A stretch of DNA of 64,000 nucleotides, taken from NCBI GenBank assembly GCA_019448385.1, contig JAGTXO010000064.1, forward strand, positions 1 to 64,000, in the 5' to 3' direction. Shown in pieces: positions 21,797-35,315 of the stretch. Below the pieces are notes generated by a model, which worked only from the letters and a program-made list of their open reading frames with translations, searched no databases and was not told the origin of the DNA. Source of the stretch: Diacronema lutheri. Its lineage: Eukaryota > Haptophyta > Pavlovophyceae > Pavlovales > Pavlovaceae. The position numbers were made by a program, and so were the translations under genes. Positions within the stretch are counted from its first letter, which is position 1. Every line of letters starts with the position of its first letter.

Positions 21797-22115
21797 CGCG
21801 CACATTCACTGATGGCTCTCGCCGAGCCGCCCCGACAGTGCGAAGCGACGGTGGCTGCGCGGCGTGCATGCTGATCCGCACATGCTGACACGGCGCGGCG
21901 CCAAGCGCGGCGCGCATTCACCTGCCTGTAAAAGCCACAATTCGCGCGTGCCTCGTGCGCCAAGCCCGCCGCCCATCCTCATCCGCCGTGCCCCGTGCCT
22001 CCGCGCGCAGCCCGCGCAGCCGCGCCGCCGCGCGGCCGTTGGGCCGTCCACGCCGGGTTGGCGGCTGCGTTGGCGGAGTAGTGCTCTCTCTGAACGACAT
22101 CGATCTCACTCACTT

Positions 22116-24235
22116 CTAGACGAAGAAAGACGCAACGGGCGGCCCGTCTACCGCGCCGGCCGGCGCCTTCGCCTTGCCGCGCAGGGCGGGCGCGGGCGCA
22201 CACGCCCAATACGTTGGCGGGTTGGGCGAGACGGCACCGAGCGCAGTGCCCGCGTCGACGGGTACGTGCGCGCCGGGCACGCGCGCGCCCGACGCGGCCT
22301 TGCGCCACCGCCCCTTGCTCCGCGTGTCCGCGTAGTCCGTCTTGAGCATGGCCGACCTGAACCCGCCGATCTCGAGAAGGCCGCGGCTCGAGCCCCGCGC
22401 GACCTGCCGCAGGACGCGCTTCGACGGATCGAAGCGCCAGTTGCCGAGCTCGGCCGTGATCGCGCCAAAGTCGGGCCGTTCGCCCGGCTGCGCGTGCCAC
22501 GCGAGCGCCACCAGCCGCTTCGCCTCCAACGGCCACACCGCAGGCAGAGCGGGCCGCAGTGGGGTGTCCGGCAGAGCCGCGCGTCGGCCAATGTCGTCGA
22601 CGGGGATGTACAGCCCGTCGTACGCCCGCCCGCGCGTGAGCAGCTCAAAGAGAAGGATCGCTGCGCGTTCCGTGCAGGCACACATCATAATGGTGCGAGT
22701 CAGCGCCAGTGGCGTGCACGCGAGGGCGGGCGCGCCAGTGACGCATGGTGCGCTGCGCGCGCCGGCGGCGGCCGCGCGGGCCCCACCGTACGAGTAGACA
22801 TCGTTGGCGGTGCCGTAGGCCTCCTGGCGATAGTTCTCGGGCGCCATGTAGCGCACCGAGCCCACCTGCCCCGTCAGCTTGACGTTGGACATGCGCCGCC
22901 CCTTGTGCTCAAAGGTGCCGAGGCCAAAGTCGCCGATCTTGGCCGTCGCGCGGTCGCCGCACAGCAGAACGTTCTCGGGCTTAAGGTCGCGGTGGACGAT
23001 GGCCGGCGTGCACGCGTGCAAATACGCCATGCCCGCGCCAATCTGGTGCGCCCACCGCAGCCCGTCCGCCGTCGTGAACGGCCGGAAGAGCCCCGACGTC
23101 GAGCAGATGAGCGGCTTGAGCGTGCCGTGCGTGGCGAGCTCCGTGATGATCGACAGCTGGTCGTCGCCGTTCTGCCGGGCGGGGCGGGCGCGGGCGCGGG
23201 CAGGGCGGCGCAACACGCGCATGGGTGGCAGCAGGGCCGCCGCGCGCCCCCATCCGCCGCGTTGGACACGCGCCGCGTCCATCGCACCTCGTCCGCGTGG
23301 AGCGTGCAGCCGATGTACCCGATCACGTGCGCGTGGTGGATCGCGCGCAGCATGAGGAGCTCGTTGCAAAAGTCGGACAGCTCGCGCGCGAATAGAGCGG
23401 GAAGTGCGCCGTTGTGCTCCGCGTCGACCTTGGCCGCCGCTGCCGCCGCCATGCCACGCGGCGTCTCGCCCTGCGCACGCGGCGTCTCTCCCGTCCGGTC
23501 CGGCGCGACGGCCAACTTGAGCCGCTTGACCGCGACCAACCCGTCGCCGCTCGCGACGAGCGACGCGACGCGCGCGTCGGCGTCGGCGGCGGCGGCAGTG
23601 GCGACGCCGGCTGGGCGCGCGGCAGGCGTCCACTTCGCCTTGTACACCACGCCAAACGCGCCCGTGCCGAGCACGGCCAGCAGGCGCAGGTCGCGCGGGT
23701 CGAGCAGCGAGTCCGAGTCGCTCGACAGGAAGCCGGACCGGATGACCTCGAGCGAGGGCGGCGCGTGGGCGGCGGCGCCGTCATCGCTGAGGCGTATCGA
23801 CATGCGCGCGGCGAGAGCGCTCAAGTCCCTGCCGCTCCCCTGCGCGCGGAACGACGAGCCCGTTCCCGCCGTGAAGAGCACGCGCCCAAACAACGCGTTG
23901 CCGTCCGACGCCGGGCGGCCCGACTCGGGCCGCCCCTGCACCTCGCGCGTCTCGGCCGGGCGGTCGAGGAAAGCGGCGCGCGCGAGCCTCGGCCGGCCCG
24001 AGCCGCTCGAGCCCGATCGCCGCGCGAGCGAGCCGGTTGGCGCCTCGGCCGCGTCGTCCGCCGCGTCGTCCGCCGCGTCCTCGATGTCGGTCGAAGACGC
24101 CGGCGCAAGCGAGGCGCGGGCGGCAGCGGCGGGCGCGATGGGAGGCGGCCTAGCGACGGCCGCGGCGGTCATCGCCGGCGCGGCGCTCGTCGCGCTCGCC
24201 CGCCCTCGCCTGTCCGTGCTGCTCCGTGCCGCCAT
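22116..24235 (-). CDS. Serine/threonine protein kinase (TKL-like)
   Basis: Three exons (24235-23288, 23171-22787, 22660-22116) give 625 residues. The kinase domain starts near residue 180 with LGTGAFGVVYKAKW. The VAVKRLKL lysine, HRDLKPENVLL (about 375), DFGLG (about 390), MAPENY and DVYSYAILLFELL follow. The last of these is restored only by removing the second intron. All catalytic residues are present. The activation segment and DVYSYAI favour a tyrosine-kinase-like serine/threonine kinase, which is common in algae. The N-terminal 170 residues are Ser/Ala-rich and probably disordered, with no membrane segment. The gene is head-to-head with the dynamin-like gene across 512 bp, and the shared 18-bp element lies about 280 bp upstream of its ATG. 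Confidence 0.9.
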
Positions 24236-24510
24236 CCCGGAATCGGGCGCGACTGACGCGGCCCTCAACGGGACAGTGCGTGCAAACTTCGCACCGTGCA
24301 AATTAGGCGCGCGCGCGCGCCCGTGCAGGACCAATGACAGCCACAATATACATGACGCGTCCTGCCACGTCCTTGCCGTCCCGGCCGTTCCCGCTGCCGG
24401 CGTGCACAGGGTCGACGCCCTGATTTCGGCCTGATGTTGCGTGCGCCCTTTCGCTCGCTCCGTTTGTCCAGCCTCGGCCCCGTGCGCGCCCCTCCTGCTG
24501 ACCCGCCTGT

Positions 24511-24528
24511 AAGCGTCGTTAGTATATA
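24511..24528 (-). promoter_or_regulatory. Shared 18-bp element, copy 1 (upstream of the kinase)
   Basis: The plus strand reads aagcgtcgttagtatata. It is identical to 62177-62194 and differs by one base from 60951-60968. On the minus strand it begins TATATACTAACG and sits 276 bp upstream of the kinase ATG. It is preceded on the plus strand by gacccg, as is the 62.2 kb copy. It is either a core promoter element or the end of a dispersed repeat. The rest of 24236-24747 is intergenic, and I see no other feature in it. Confidence 0.55.
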
Positions 24529-24747
24529 CATCCATTACTTATACTCAATCATCTCCATATCCTGGATGGGTTCAAGGGGACGGTTGTAGGTTAACCGCTC
24601 GGCGGCGTCACCACTCCATTGTTGTGACAGCCACACCCGTGACTCGCCGCCATCCTGCGGCGCCGATCCCCGGTCGATCGATCCCGCGCGCACGCTCGGC
24701 CGCGCCGCCGCCGCCGCCGAGCTCCGCGCCCGGCGCCGCCGGCGGCC

Positions 24748-25395
24748 ATGTTCAAGAACCCGTTCGACGTCTACGCCAAGTACACCAAGAAGAAGAACGA
24801 GCTCTGCGCGCTCGTCGCCGAGGCGCGCAAGCTGCTGCAGCAGCTCCACGCCGAGTCGCACCGCGCAGGCCGCGCGCCGGGCGCGGCGGCGTGGGCGTGG
24901 ACGCTCAGTGCGGACATGCCGACGGATCACCAGCTCAAGGAGCTGATGGAGCGCCTCGTCAATGACCGCATCCAGGCGCGCGCGCGCGCGCGCGCGCGCC
25001 GCGCGGGGCCGGGCGCGCGCAATGCGTCGCCCACGCGCGGCTCCGCGCGGCGCGCGGCGCCAGGTGATCGTGATGGGCGAGACGAAGAACGGCAAGTCCA
25101 CCTTCATCAACGCGCTGCTCGGTGCGGAGGTCCTCCCGTCCGCGAACATTCCATGCACTTCCATCGTCTGCTCGGTGCAGTACGCGGACACGAAGTGCGC
25201 GCGCGCCGCTTTTTGAAACGCCGCGCGCCCGCGGCCGGCGCGGCGCGCAGACGGCGCGGTCTGCGCGCGCTGCGCGCGGGGCTGCCGGCGCGCACCGTGG
25301 ACGGCACGCAGAGGCGGCGTGGCGCGCTGCCGGCGGCCCCGCGCGCAGCGGGGCCGCGCGCCACGTCGCGGCGCGCTGCTGCCGGCCGCACACCC

Positions 25396-25431
<36 letters not shown>

Positions 25432-26544
25432 ACCTTTCCTCCCCACACCCCAACCCTCTTCTGGCACACCTCACCCTCCCGGCACACACGCCCCCCTCTC
25501 CTCGCCGGGGCGACGTGGCGCGCAGGTACGCCCTCGTCACGCGCCGCGACCGGCAGGACGTTGGCGCCAAAGAGCTGATCGATTTAAAATACACGCGCAC
25601 GCGCGGCAATGGCGGCAATGGCGGCAGCGGCGGGTGGGGCTGGGGCATCGGTGGATCGGGCGCGGGCGCGGGCGGGGGCGGGGCGCCGGCGCGCGCGCCC
25701 ATTGGCGCTGGCTCGGGCTGGGCGGCGACGCCGGCGGGCAGTTACGCTGACGGGTACACCGGCGGTTACACCGGCGGTTACTCTGCCGAGGGGGGGCTCA
25801 TGATGATGGCGGCGGCCTCATCCTCCGCTGCTGCCGGAGGCGGCGGCGCGCACGCGCGCAACGGCCACGCGAACGGCGCCTGCGCGCCCGGCGCGCGCGT
25901 CGCCACGGCCGGCGGCGCGGCCGTCGGCGCCGGCGACGCGGCGGGCACGCCGGGCCCGAGCGAGCGTGCGCCGCGGCCAGGCGACGCGCTGCGCCCCTAC
26001 GTAATGACAGAGCGCGCGCTCCGCGACGTGCAGTCGCCGTACGCTGCGCCCGCACACGCCGCGCCGCGCCGCCGCGCCGCCGCGCTGGCCCGTGCCGCGC
26101 CGCGCCGCGCCGCCCCTCGCGCGCGCCCTCGCGCGGCGCCGCGCCGTGGCGCACGCCGGCACCTTCGCGGATTTTCCCTCTTTCCCCCTTACACCTCTCC
26201 GCAAATAAACGTCGCGAGCTCTCTTATCCTCCTCTTCCCCTTCACCTCTTTTCCCCCTTAGCCTCACCGATGCTTTCAACCCCGCCCCCCCCCCCCCCCC
26301 CCCCCATCCATATTCCCACCCGCCGTGTGTGCAGATACGTGGCCGTGGAGGTCTTCTGGCCGCTACCCCTGCTCAAGCACCAGGTCGTGCTCATCGATAC
26401 GCCCGGCCTCAACGAGCGCGCATCCATGGATCTGCTCGTCAAGAATTACCTGCCTAAGGCGCGTGACCATCCCCCCCCCCCCCCCCCCCCCTCCCTCCGC
26501 CCGTGCGCCCCCTTTCCCCTCCTCCCTTCCAAGTCCCTTCCAAG

Positions 26545-26577
<33 letters not shown>

Positions 26578-29500
26578 ACCCCCTCCCCGCCCCCTCTCTC
26601 TTCGACCCTCTTGCCGCCCTGCAGTGCTGGCCCATGTGCAGCCCTTTTGCTTCCAGCCCAGCCTCGGCGCAGACCCCCGTCTCCCTTCAAAACCCTGCCC
26701 CTCGTCCCCTCTCCTTTTCAAAATCGATCCTGACCCAACTTGCAAACCCCTCCCTCCTCCTTTTGAAAAAAAACGGGTGCCAGGCGGATGCGGTGATCTT
26801 TTTGCTCAACGGCACAAAGGCCATCACGGACGTCGAGGCACGCGCCATCGCCGAGGTGCGCTCCCGCCTGGGCCACGAGCACATGTTCATCGTCGTCAAC
26901 AAGACCGACCAGGCACGTGCGCTCGCCCCTCACCCTGTTCTCTGCCCTGCCCTGCCAACAAGACCGCCAGGCATGCGCTAGGCATGCGCTAGCACCACCG
27001 CCCCTACACATCCCACTGCTCTGCCCCTCCCCTGACCCTTCCCCTAGCCCTGCTCTGCCCCGCCCCGCCTGCCCATTCTGCACGCCTCTCCCTTCCCCAC
27101 CCCCCCTCCCCCCCTCCCCACCCCCCCCCCCCCCCCCCCCCCCCGTCGCTGCCTGGGTGCTCCGCTCCTGCTGTCGCTGCGCGGCCCGCCCACGCTCCGC
27201 CCTGACGGGTGCATGCACTTCTCGCGATGGGTGCATGCACTGCTCGCGATGGGTGCGTGCACTTCTCGCGACGGGTGCATGCACTGCTCGCGATGGGTGC
27301 ATGCACTGCTCGCGACGGGTGCATGCACTGCTCGCGATGGGTGCATGCACTTCTCGCGACGGGTGGATGCACTGCTCGCGATGGGTGCATGCACTGCTCG
27401 CGATGGGTGCATGCACTGCTCGCGACGGGTGCATGCACTGCTCGCGATGGGTGCATGCACTGCTCGCGATGGGTGCATGCACTTCTCGCGACGGGTGCAT
27501 GCACTGCTCGCGATGGGTGCATGCACTGCTCGCGATGGGTGGATGCACTTCTCGCGATGGGTGCATGCACTGCTCGCGACGGGTGCATGCACTGCTCGCG
27601 ATGGGTGCATGCACTTCTCGCGACGGGTGCATGCACTTCTCGCGACGGGTGGATGCACTTCTCGCGATGGGTGCATGCACTTCTCGCGACGGGTGCATGC
27701 ACTGCTCGCGACGGGTGGATGCACTGCTCGCGACGGGTGCATGCACTGCTCGCGACGGGTGCATGCACTGCTCGCGATGGGTGCATGCACTCCTCGCGAT
27801 GGGTGGATGCACTGCTCGCGACGGGTGCATGCACTCCTCGCGACGGGTGCATGCACTCCTCGCGACGGGTGGATGCACTGCTCGCGATGGGTGGATGCAC
27901 TTCTCGCGACGGGTGGATGCACTGCTCGCGATGGGTGCATGCACTGCTCGCGACGGGTGCATGCACTGCTCGCGATGGGTGCATGCACTTCTCGCGACGG
28001 GTGGATGCACTGCTCGCGACGGGTGGATGCACTTCTCGCGATGGGTGGATGCACTGCTCGCGATGGGTGCATGCACTTCTCGCGACGGGTGGATGCACTG
28101 CTCGCGATGGGTGCATGCACTGCTCGCGACGGGTGGATGCACTGCTCGCGACGGGTGGATGCACTGCTCGCGATGGGTGGATGCACTGCTCGCGACGGGT
28201 GGATGCACTTCTCGCGACGGGTGCATGCACTGCTCGCGACGGGTGCATGCACTGCTCGCGATGGGTGGATGCACTGCTCGCGACGGGTGGATGCACTGCT
28301 CGCGACGGGTGCATGCACTTCTCGCGACGGGTGCATGCACTGCTCGCGACGGGTGCATGCACTGCTCGCGATGGGTGCATGCACTTCTCGCGATGGGTGG
28401 ATGCACTCCTCGCGCGCAATGCCGTCGCCCACGACTTGAGCGCCCGTGCCGCGGCCGCTGCTGCGCCGCGTCCAACGCCCCTCCCGCGCCGCAGGTCGAG
28501 CCGTCCGAGCTTGAGGCGACGAAACGGTGGGTTTACGAAACCGCCGCCGAGATGCTGCCCGACGTCACTGCCGCAGAGGACCGTGTTTTAAAAGGGGTTC
28601 CCAACCGGCAGCTCTTCGTCCACTTCGTCTCGTCCACGGACGCGCTGCGCGCTGCCGAGCGCGGCGACGAGCCACCCAAGCCCTTCAAGGTGACGGCGGT
28701 GCTGGCCGCGTCGCGCCGCGCGATGAAACGCCGCGTGTCTCGTGTGGCGGTCGTCTCGCCCTGCGCAGCGCCGCGCACGCGTGCCGCGCCAAGAACGCGC
28801 CAAGACAGCGCCACGCCGCACCGAGCCGTCGCGCGCCTCGGCGTCCCGGCAACCCCCCCGCTCGCTGCCACGCCGCCGCATCGCCGCCATCCCAATGCCG
28901 CCCCACCCCGCCGCATCGCCGCCATCCCAATGCCGCCCCACCCCGCCGCATCGCCGCCATCCCAATGCTGCCCCACCCCGCCGCATCGCCGCCATCCCAA
29001 TGCCGCCCCACCCCGCCCCGCTGCGCGCCTGCAGGCGCTCCACGAGAACATCTCCGCCTATTTGAATGCCGAGCGCTTCAAGCCCAAGCTGCTCTCCGGC
29101 TCAGCCGCGCTGCTCCACGCGCTCCGCACCGTCGTCGCGCAGCTCGAGGCGCAGCTTGGCGCGCTGCGCGAGCTGCGCGCCCACCGCGCCGCCCACCGCG
29201 AGCGGCTGTCGCGCATGGCGGCGCTCGCAGCCGGCAAGCAGGCGAAGCTCGACGGCGCGCTGTCTGCGCTGACGAGCCAGCTGCGCGCAAGCGTACACGG
29301 CTCGCTCTCGGCCTTCTTGCACGCGCTGCTGCCGCGAGTCGAGGAGGCAAGCCGCACCTGCATGCAGCCTCCTCCCCCCCCTTCTTCCCCCCTTCCCCGT
29401 CTTCCTTGCAACCCGCAGCCTGCCATGTCTGCGTCGCCATCACGCGCCCCCGTCCCGCACGTTCGCTGTGCACTCAGCTCCTGCCGCCATCACCCGGCCG

Positions 29501-31303
29501 TCACCTTGCGCTCATGCCCCCGGCCTCACCTGCCCCCTCCCAACCCACCCTCCTATGCCCCGTGCAGATCGGCACGTCGCTCGATTCGTCCTCGTTCGCG
29601 CCGCGCCGCGCGCACGAGTTTGCGCGCGAGGTGCTCGCCGAGCTGAGCCGGCAGCTCGAGGCGGAGTTTGTCCTCTGGGCGCAGGTATGTGCTCAAACCG
29701 AGTTGTGCATGCAGGGCCCGAGTTGCAGCACCACCCATCGTGTCTTCCCTCTTTCCCCCCTTTTCCTTCCTTCCCTCTTTCCCTCCTTTTCCTCCTTTTC
29801 CTTCCTTCCTTCCTTCCCTCTTTCCCTCCTTTTCCTTCCTTCCTTGCTTCCCTCATTTCCTCCTTTTCCGTCCTTCCTTCCCTCGGCTTTCTCTCTCCTT
29901 CCTTCTTTTTCCCCGCCTTCTCTGCCGACAGGGCAGAGAACAAATCGCTGAGAGCGCGCATTCTCTCCCCAATCCCCCCTCCCCCCCCCCCCCCCCCCCC
30001 CCTCTCCTCTTCCGCAGCGCGAGTTGCTGCCCCTCGTGCAAGGCGCGTACGATGACGTCATCTCCGTCACGCGCGCGCAGCTCGCCGAGCTCGTGCGCGA
30101 GCTCAAGCTGCTCGACGGCCTCGCGTTTGGTGGGATCAATGGCATGCGGCTCGGGCAAGCAAGCGACGCGGTGCGTGTGCAGCGCGAATCAACGCGCATC
30201 TCCTTGGACCCCATCAACCCCTTTCCCCCCTTCACTCCCTTCCCGCTCGCCCCCTTCCCCGGCGGTGGCCTTGGCTCGCCTGCACCGCCATCGTTACACA
30301 AACGGAAATCCGTGCCAACCCGCCCGCCCCACCCACCGCCTCCCACTCACCGCCTTCCCACCCAACGCCTTTCCACCCACCGCCCGCGCCTCACGCGCAG
30401 GCGAAACTGATTGACAACCTCGACTTCCATCGCTCGCTCAGCAGGGCGCACACGGGCGTCGCCGTCGGCGGCTGCACCGCGATCGCCGGCGGCGGCCTGC
30501 TCGTCAAGGCGTGCGTCGTCGGCGCGGGCGGCGTCGCCGGGATCCTGTCGCTCAGCGGCGTCGGCGGGGCCCTGCTCGCATGCATGGGCGGCGCCATGGG
30601 TGCCCACCACGCGCACACGCTCGCGCACCTTCAAAATTCGGCAGCGGAGATTCAGCTGCAGGCCGCCATTGAGATGCAGGCGCGCGCGCAAGCGGCAGCC
30701 ACGCCGCGCCGCGCGACCCACGCCAGCTCGCGCTCGCCGCGTCGCGCGCAGCCCGCGCGCAACCGGCGCCCCCTCCGCCCCCCCCCCCCCCCCTCTCTCC
30801 CTCCTTTCTCCGCAGACGCGCCTGGCCTACGCGATCGACGACCCGTCCGACGAGGGCCTCGTGCCCAGCTTGACGGAGGCGGCGCTCAAACCGATCGACG
30901 ATGCCGTCCGCCACATCTACGGTAAGCAGCGGCACGGGGGGATGGGTAGGGGGGAGGAAAGGCGCGTCTGCGGAAGGAAGGGAGGGAGGGGAGGGGAGAG
31001 AAGAAGGGTTGGGGGACACCGTAGCCGACCATTGTCCGGTCCGCTGTCCGGCGAGCAGACCCCGTTGCCCCCAGGCGCGGCGCGCCAGCATGAGCCGTCA
31101 CCCTGCTCGGCCGGGCTCCCCCCGGCGCGCGCGCGGCAGGGACGCTGGCGATGCAGCTCTCGTCGGTGGAGAAGGCGGCGCGGTCGCTCGAGGCGGAGCG
31201 GCAGGTGCTCGACGACTCGGTCGGCATGCTCGAGGCGACGCTCGGCGCGTGGAATAAGATCATCGCGCGCACGCACGCGCTCCTCGACCCCGCCACACGC
31301 TGA
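24748..31303 (+). CDS. Dynamin-like large GTPase, 12 exons
   Basis: Exons that keep frame: 24748-24975, 25064-25194, 25526-26038, 26335-26458, 26784-26912, 28495 to about 28690, 29035-29346, 29568-29684, 30018-30170, 30401-30679, 30816-30921, 31140-31303. The P-loop is GETKNGKST, G3 is DTPGLNE, G4 is VNKTDQ. A Gly/Ala-rich insert lies between P-loop and G3. The C-terminal half is a helical stalk (ALHENISAYLNAERF) with a hydrophobic Gly-rich pair of segments (GGGLLVKACVVGAGGVAGIL) that could insert into membrane. This matches bacterial dynamin-like or mitofusin-type proteins that remodel membranes. Five of eleven introns have GC donors. The exon 6 donor (28.68-28.75 kb) is uncertain. Intron 5 (1582 bp) is filled by a minisatellite; other introns carry poly-C runs. 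Confidence 0.85.
27199..28414. repeat. 22-bp minisatellite in the dynamin intron, about 55 copies
   Basis: The unit is cgatgggtgcatgcactgct plus cg, with variants at four positions (gacggg/gatggg, gcatgc/ggatgc, ctgctcg/cttctcg/ctcctcg). Most units contain the perfect 10-bp palindrome gtgcatgcac. As 22 is not a multiple of 3 and the unit has no stop in most frames, several long false reading frames cross it on both strands. Confidence 0.95.
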
Positions 31304-31416
31304 AGAGTGAGCGTCACGGCCCGCGGTCGGATGCGTTACATAGAGCACATGGAAATCTCCAGAATCTGTAGATTTATTCTGCTCAACAAACGTCACCGCC
31401 AAAGGTCGAGCCAGAG

Positions 31417-32165
31417 ATGGCGCGCCCTACAAGGGCGTCGGCACGCGGGCGCGGACTGCTCGTCGGCATGGCGGCCGGCACGCGGGGCCGCATGGCGCCG
31501 GTTCGGATCGGCGCGCGTCATGCGTGGCGCGCGCCGTCGGCACGCGCGCCAGCGCGCCGCGCGGCTGCCGCGTGCGCGCTCGCGCTGTGCGCGGCGGCGC
31601 GCGGCGCGGCGGGCTTCACGCTGCTGCGCGGCCTGCGCGGAGAGCACACGACGGTCGCGGACATCCTCAACGACGCGCGCCGCTGGCCCGCTCCCGACCG
31701 CTTCGGCGACGCGCGCGGCCTCGGAGGCGGTCTCACGTACGCGATCGACGCGTCCTTCTGCGAGGCGATGCTCCCGCGCTTCCTCGAGGGCTCGCAGACC
31801 CACGACATCCTCACGCTCGACCGGCTCATCCTCGCTAAGTGCGGCGCGGCCGCGTGGCGTGCGCCGCCGCGCCACCGCGTCGCCGTCGCGCCGCTGGCCG
31901 GGCGGCGGCGAGCCCCTCCCCAACCCAAACACCGGGGCGGCGTTGCCACGCGCGGCCGCGCCGCGCCGCGCCTGCGCGCCAGCCGCGCGCGCTGCGCCGA
32001 GCCCTGCCGCACCTGCAGCGTCGTCGGGGTTGCGCGCCGCCTCGCGTGCGCGCGCGCCGCTCGTCGGCTCGCCCGCCGCCGCCCCCGCCCCCCCCCCCCC
32101 TCACCCACACACACACGGCCACACTTTTTACCAGCTAGCCCCCGACCCTTTTTAAATCGAACCCG

Positions 32166-32217
<52 letters not shown>

Positions 32218-35198
32218 CCCCCCCGCAGCTACCCGCGGTGCGAGGAGCTCGAGGCGACGATCCGCCTCGCCTTCGACTCGTGGGCCGCCAACCACCCGCA
32301 CCTCGCTTTTAAAAGCGACACCTCCGCCTGCGCCGGCGAGCGTGACTGCGACACCACCGGTGCGCGCGGCGCGTGGCGCGTGGCGCGTGGCAAGTGGCAA
32401 GTGGCAAGTGGCGATCCCGCGTCGGATCTATATTGCGCGGCCCACACCGCGGGCGAGCCGTGCCGGGATCCCAGCCCGGATCCCGGATCGGGATCCCGTC
32501 CGGATCGGGATTTCGCCCTTGCGGTGCCTTGCGGCCCGCAGCCGCTCACGAGCCCGCCGACCCCCCCCCCCCTTCTCCTTCCCGCGCCCCTTTTAGAAAT
32601 CTTCATCACGCTCTTCGACGACCGGCCCGACGACTTGGCGCCCGGCGAGCCGCGCGACAAGGCGGCGCTCGCGCAGGTCCGCGCCTATGAGACATCGCCG
32701 CCGCGCGGCACCCTCTGGCCACGCGCAGACGCCCCCGCCGCCGACAACGACAACGACGGCGGCCTTGGCGCGGACGGCGGCGGCGGCGCGGGCGGCGGAC
32801 GCGGCGTGACGTCGAACTCGACCGCCGCGCGCCCGTTCGCCCCCGGCGGCATGACGGTTCGCCGCGCCGAATTGCGCTTTAACCAAACCATGTGCTGGTG
32901 CGCGCTGCTTTCCTGCCCCTTTCCCCGAGCGGTGGCCCCTTTCCCCGAGCGGTGGCCCCTTTCCCCGAGCGGTGGCCCCTTTCCCCGAGGGGTGGCCCCT
33001 TTCCCCGAGCGGTGGCCCCTTTCCCCGAGCGGTGGCCCCTTTCCCCGAGCGGTGGCCCCTTTCCCCGAGGGGTGGCCCCTTTCCCCGAGCGGTGGCCCCT
33101 TTCCCCGAGCGGTGGCCCCTTTCCCCGAGGGGTGGCCCCTTTCCCCGAGGGGTGGCCCCTTTCCCCGAGCGGTGGCCCCTTTCCCCGAGCGGTGGCCCCT
33201 TTCCCCGAGGGGTGCCCCCTTTCCCCGAGGGGTGGCCCCTTTCCCCGAGGGGTGGCCCCTTTCCCCGAGGGGTGCCCCCTTTCCCCGAGGGGTGGCCCCT
33301 TTCCCCGAGCGGTGGCCCCTTTCCCCGAGGGGTGGCCCCTTTCCCCGAGCGGTGGCCCCTTTCCCCGAGTGGTGGCCCCTTTCCCCGAGTGGTGGCCCCG
33401 GTGCCCGATGGCACGGGGGCTGGTGACGCCGTCACACGGTGTGGTGACGCGACGACGCCGTCACGACCTCACTCCGTCACGTGGTGACGCTGTGACGCCC
33501 CTTCCCCCCCCCCCCCACCCCCCCCCACCCACCCCTTCCCGTTACCGCATGCAGGTACCAGGACTCCGCCTTCTGCTCGCTTTTAAATACGGCGCGCGAC
33601 GGCTCGCGCCTCGGCCAGCGCGCAGCGGCAGTCGTCGGCGTCGCCGTCACCGCATGGGCCGTGGCGTTGCTGTGCGCGCCTGATACCGCCCTTGCCCCCC
33701 CCCCCCCCCCCCCTCCCCCCCTCCCGTTGCGCAGCGCACGCCTTGCCCCTCCCCTTCCCCTTCCCCCCTTCCTCTTCCCCTCCCCCCCTTCCCCCCCCCC
33801 CCCCCCCCGCCTTCCCCTAGCACCCGTCCCATCCCTCAGCGCCCGCCATTTCATCGCCCGCGCCTGGCTCCGAGGCGGGCAGGCAGGGCGACAACCCCCT
33901 TCCCGCCCCGGACTTTTTTCGCTTGCCCCGGGTTCTCTTATCCCCTCGCCTCACTTCCGCAACCCCCCCTTCCCCCCGCCGCTCCGGACTCACCCCTCCC
34001 CTTCCCCCGGACTCACCCCCCCCGGATTCCCTTCCCCCGGACTCACCCCTCCCCTTCCCCCGGACTCACCCCCCCCCCCGGACCCCCTTCCCCCGGACTC
34101 ACCCCTTCCTTCCCTTGGCGCAGCTACATCGTCCGCCTCATCGCCCTCATCGCACGGCGCACCTCCGCGCGCACGGACCCGCGCAGCCGCTGGCGCTCGC
34201 TGCACGTGCCGGACGAGGCATTCAAGCGCGTGGGGCGCAGGGAGGCCGCCGTCTTTGTCGTACGCGCGGCAATACGCTGGCCGGGTTGGCGCGCGATGCG
34301 GGCTGAGTTTGCGCGCGACGCGGGCCGGGTTTGGGCGCGACGCGGGCCGCCGCTTGCTCGCCTGCCGTGTGCATCATTTCCGAAACGCTCCCTCACCTTC
34401 CCCCTCACCTGCCCTCCCCCCCCCCCCCTCTCCCCCCCCCCCCCCCTCTTCCCGTACCCTTGCTCCCATTTTTAAAAACCCTCTACGCCCCCCCTTCTCC
34501 GCACCAGGCGGCGAAGCTCCGCCCCGAGCGCCTCGCCCTCGCCCTCTCCGTGGTCGCCATCGTGCCTCTCCTCTGGCACAAGGTCGTTACGCCCTGCCTC
34601 GACTGTTACGACTTTGCCGCGTCCGCTGCGCATGAGCTCGGCCACCTGCTCGGCGTTGGCCACCCGAACGAGGCGAGCGCCGCATTCACCCCTTTTCCTC
34701 CCCCTTCCCCTCCCCCTTCCCACCCCTTCCCCTTCCCCTTCCCCTCCCCTTCCCCTTCCCCTTCCCCTTCCCCTTCCCCTTCCCCTTCCCTCTACCCCTT
34801 CCCTCCCCCTTCCCACCCCTTCCCCTTCCCCTTCCCCTCCCCTTCCCCTCCCCCTCCCCTTGCCTCTCTCCCCTTCCCCTCCCCTTTCCCTCCCCCCCTT
34901 CCCTCCCCCTCCTTCCTCGCAGCCAGCCCTGCGATATAGCCTCTCACACCCCCCCCCCCCCGCCCCCCCTCTCGTGTTTTAAAAACCGAGCAGACGCCCT
35001 CCCTCCTCCTCGTCGAGAATTCGACCGACGCGAGGCGCGCGCTCGCGTGCGGCCGCGGCGCCTCGCCCGGCGTTTTAAAAGTGAGCGGTGGCTCGCTCGG
35101 CTACGCGGGCGGTTACTCGATCATGGAGCCCGTTACGCAGTTCGTGCCAAAGGTGCGCCCACGGGCGAAGGCGGCTGGCGGCGAACGGCGCATGCGAG

Positions 35199-35229
<31 letters not shown>

Positions 35230-35270
35230 TTCCCCCCTCCCCCCCCCCCCCCCCCCCCCTCCTTCCCCCC

Positions 35271-35315
<45 letters not shown>

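Noticed and set aside
26718-28591. Cys/His-rich frames on both strands over 27.2-28.4 kb that look like a zinc-finger array
   Set aside because: They are products of the 22-bp repeat read in several frames; all frames look alike and none extends into unique coding sequence.
34680-34920. CCTT-rich stretch as coding Ser/Pro repeat
   Set aside because: It follows the GC donor after GVGHPNE and precedes the acceptor at 34993, so it is intron; the Met-turn exon joins directly to the zinc-site exon.
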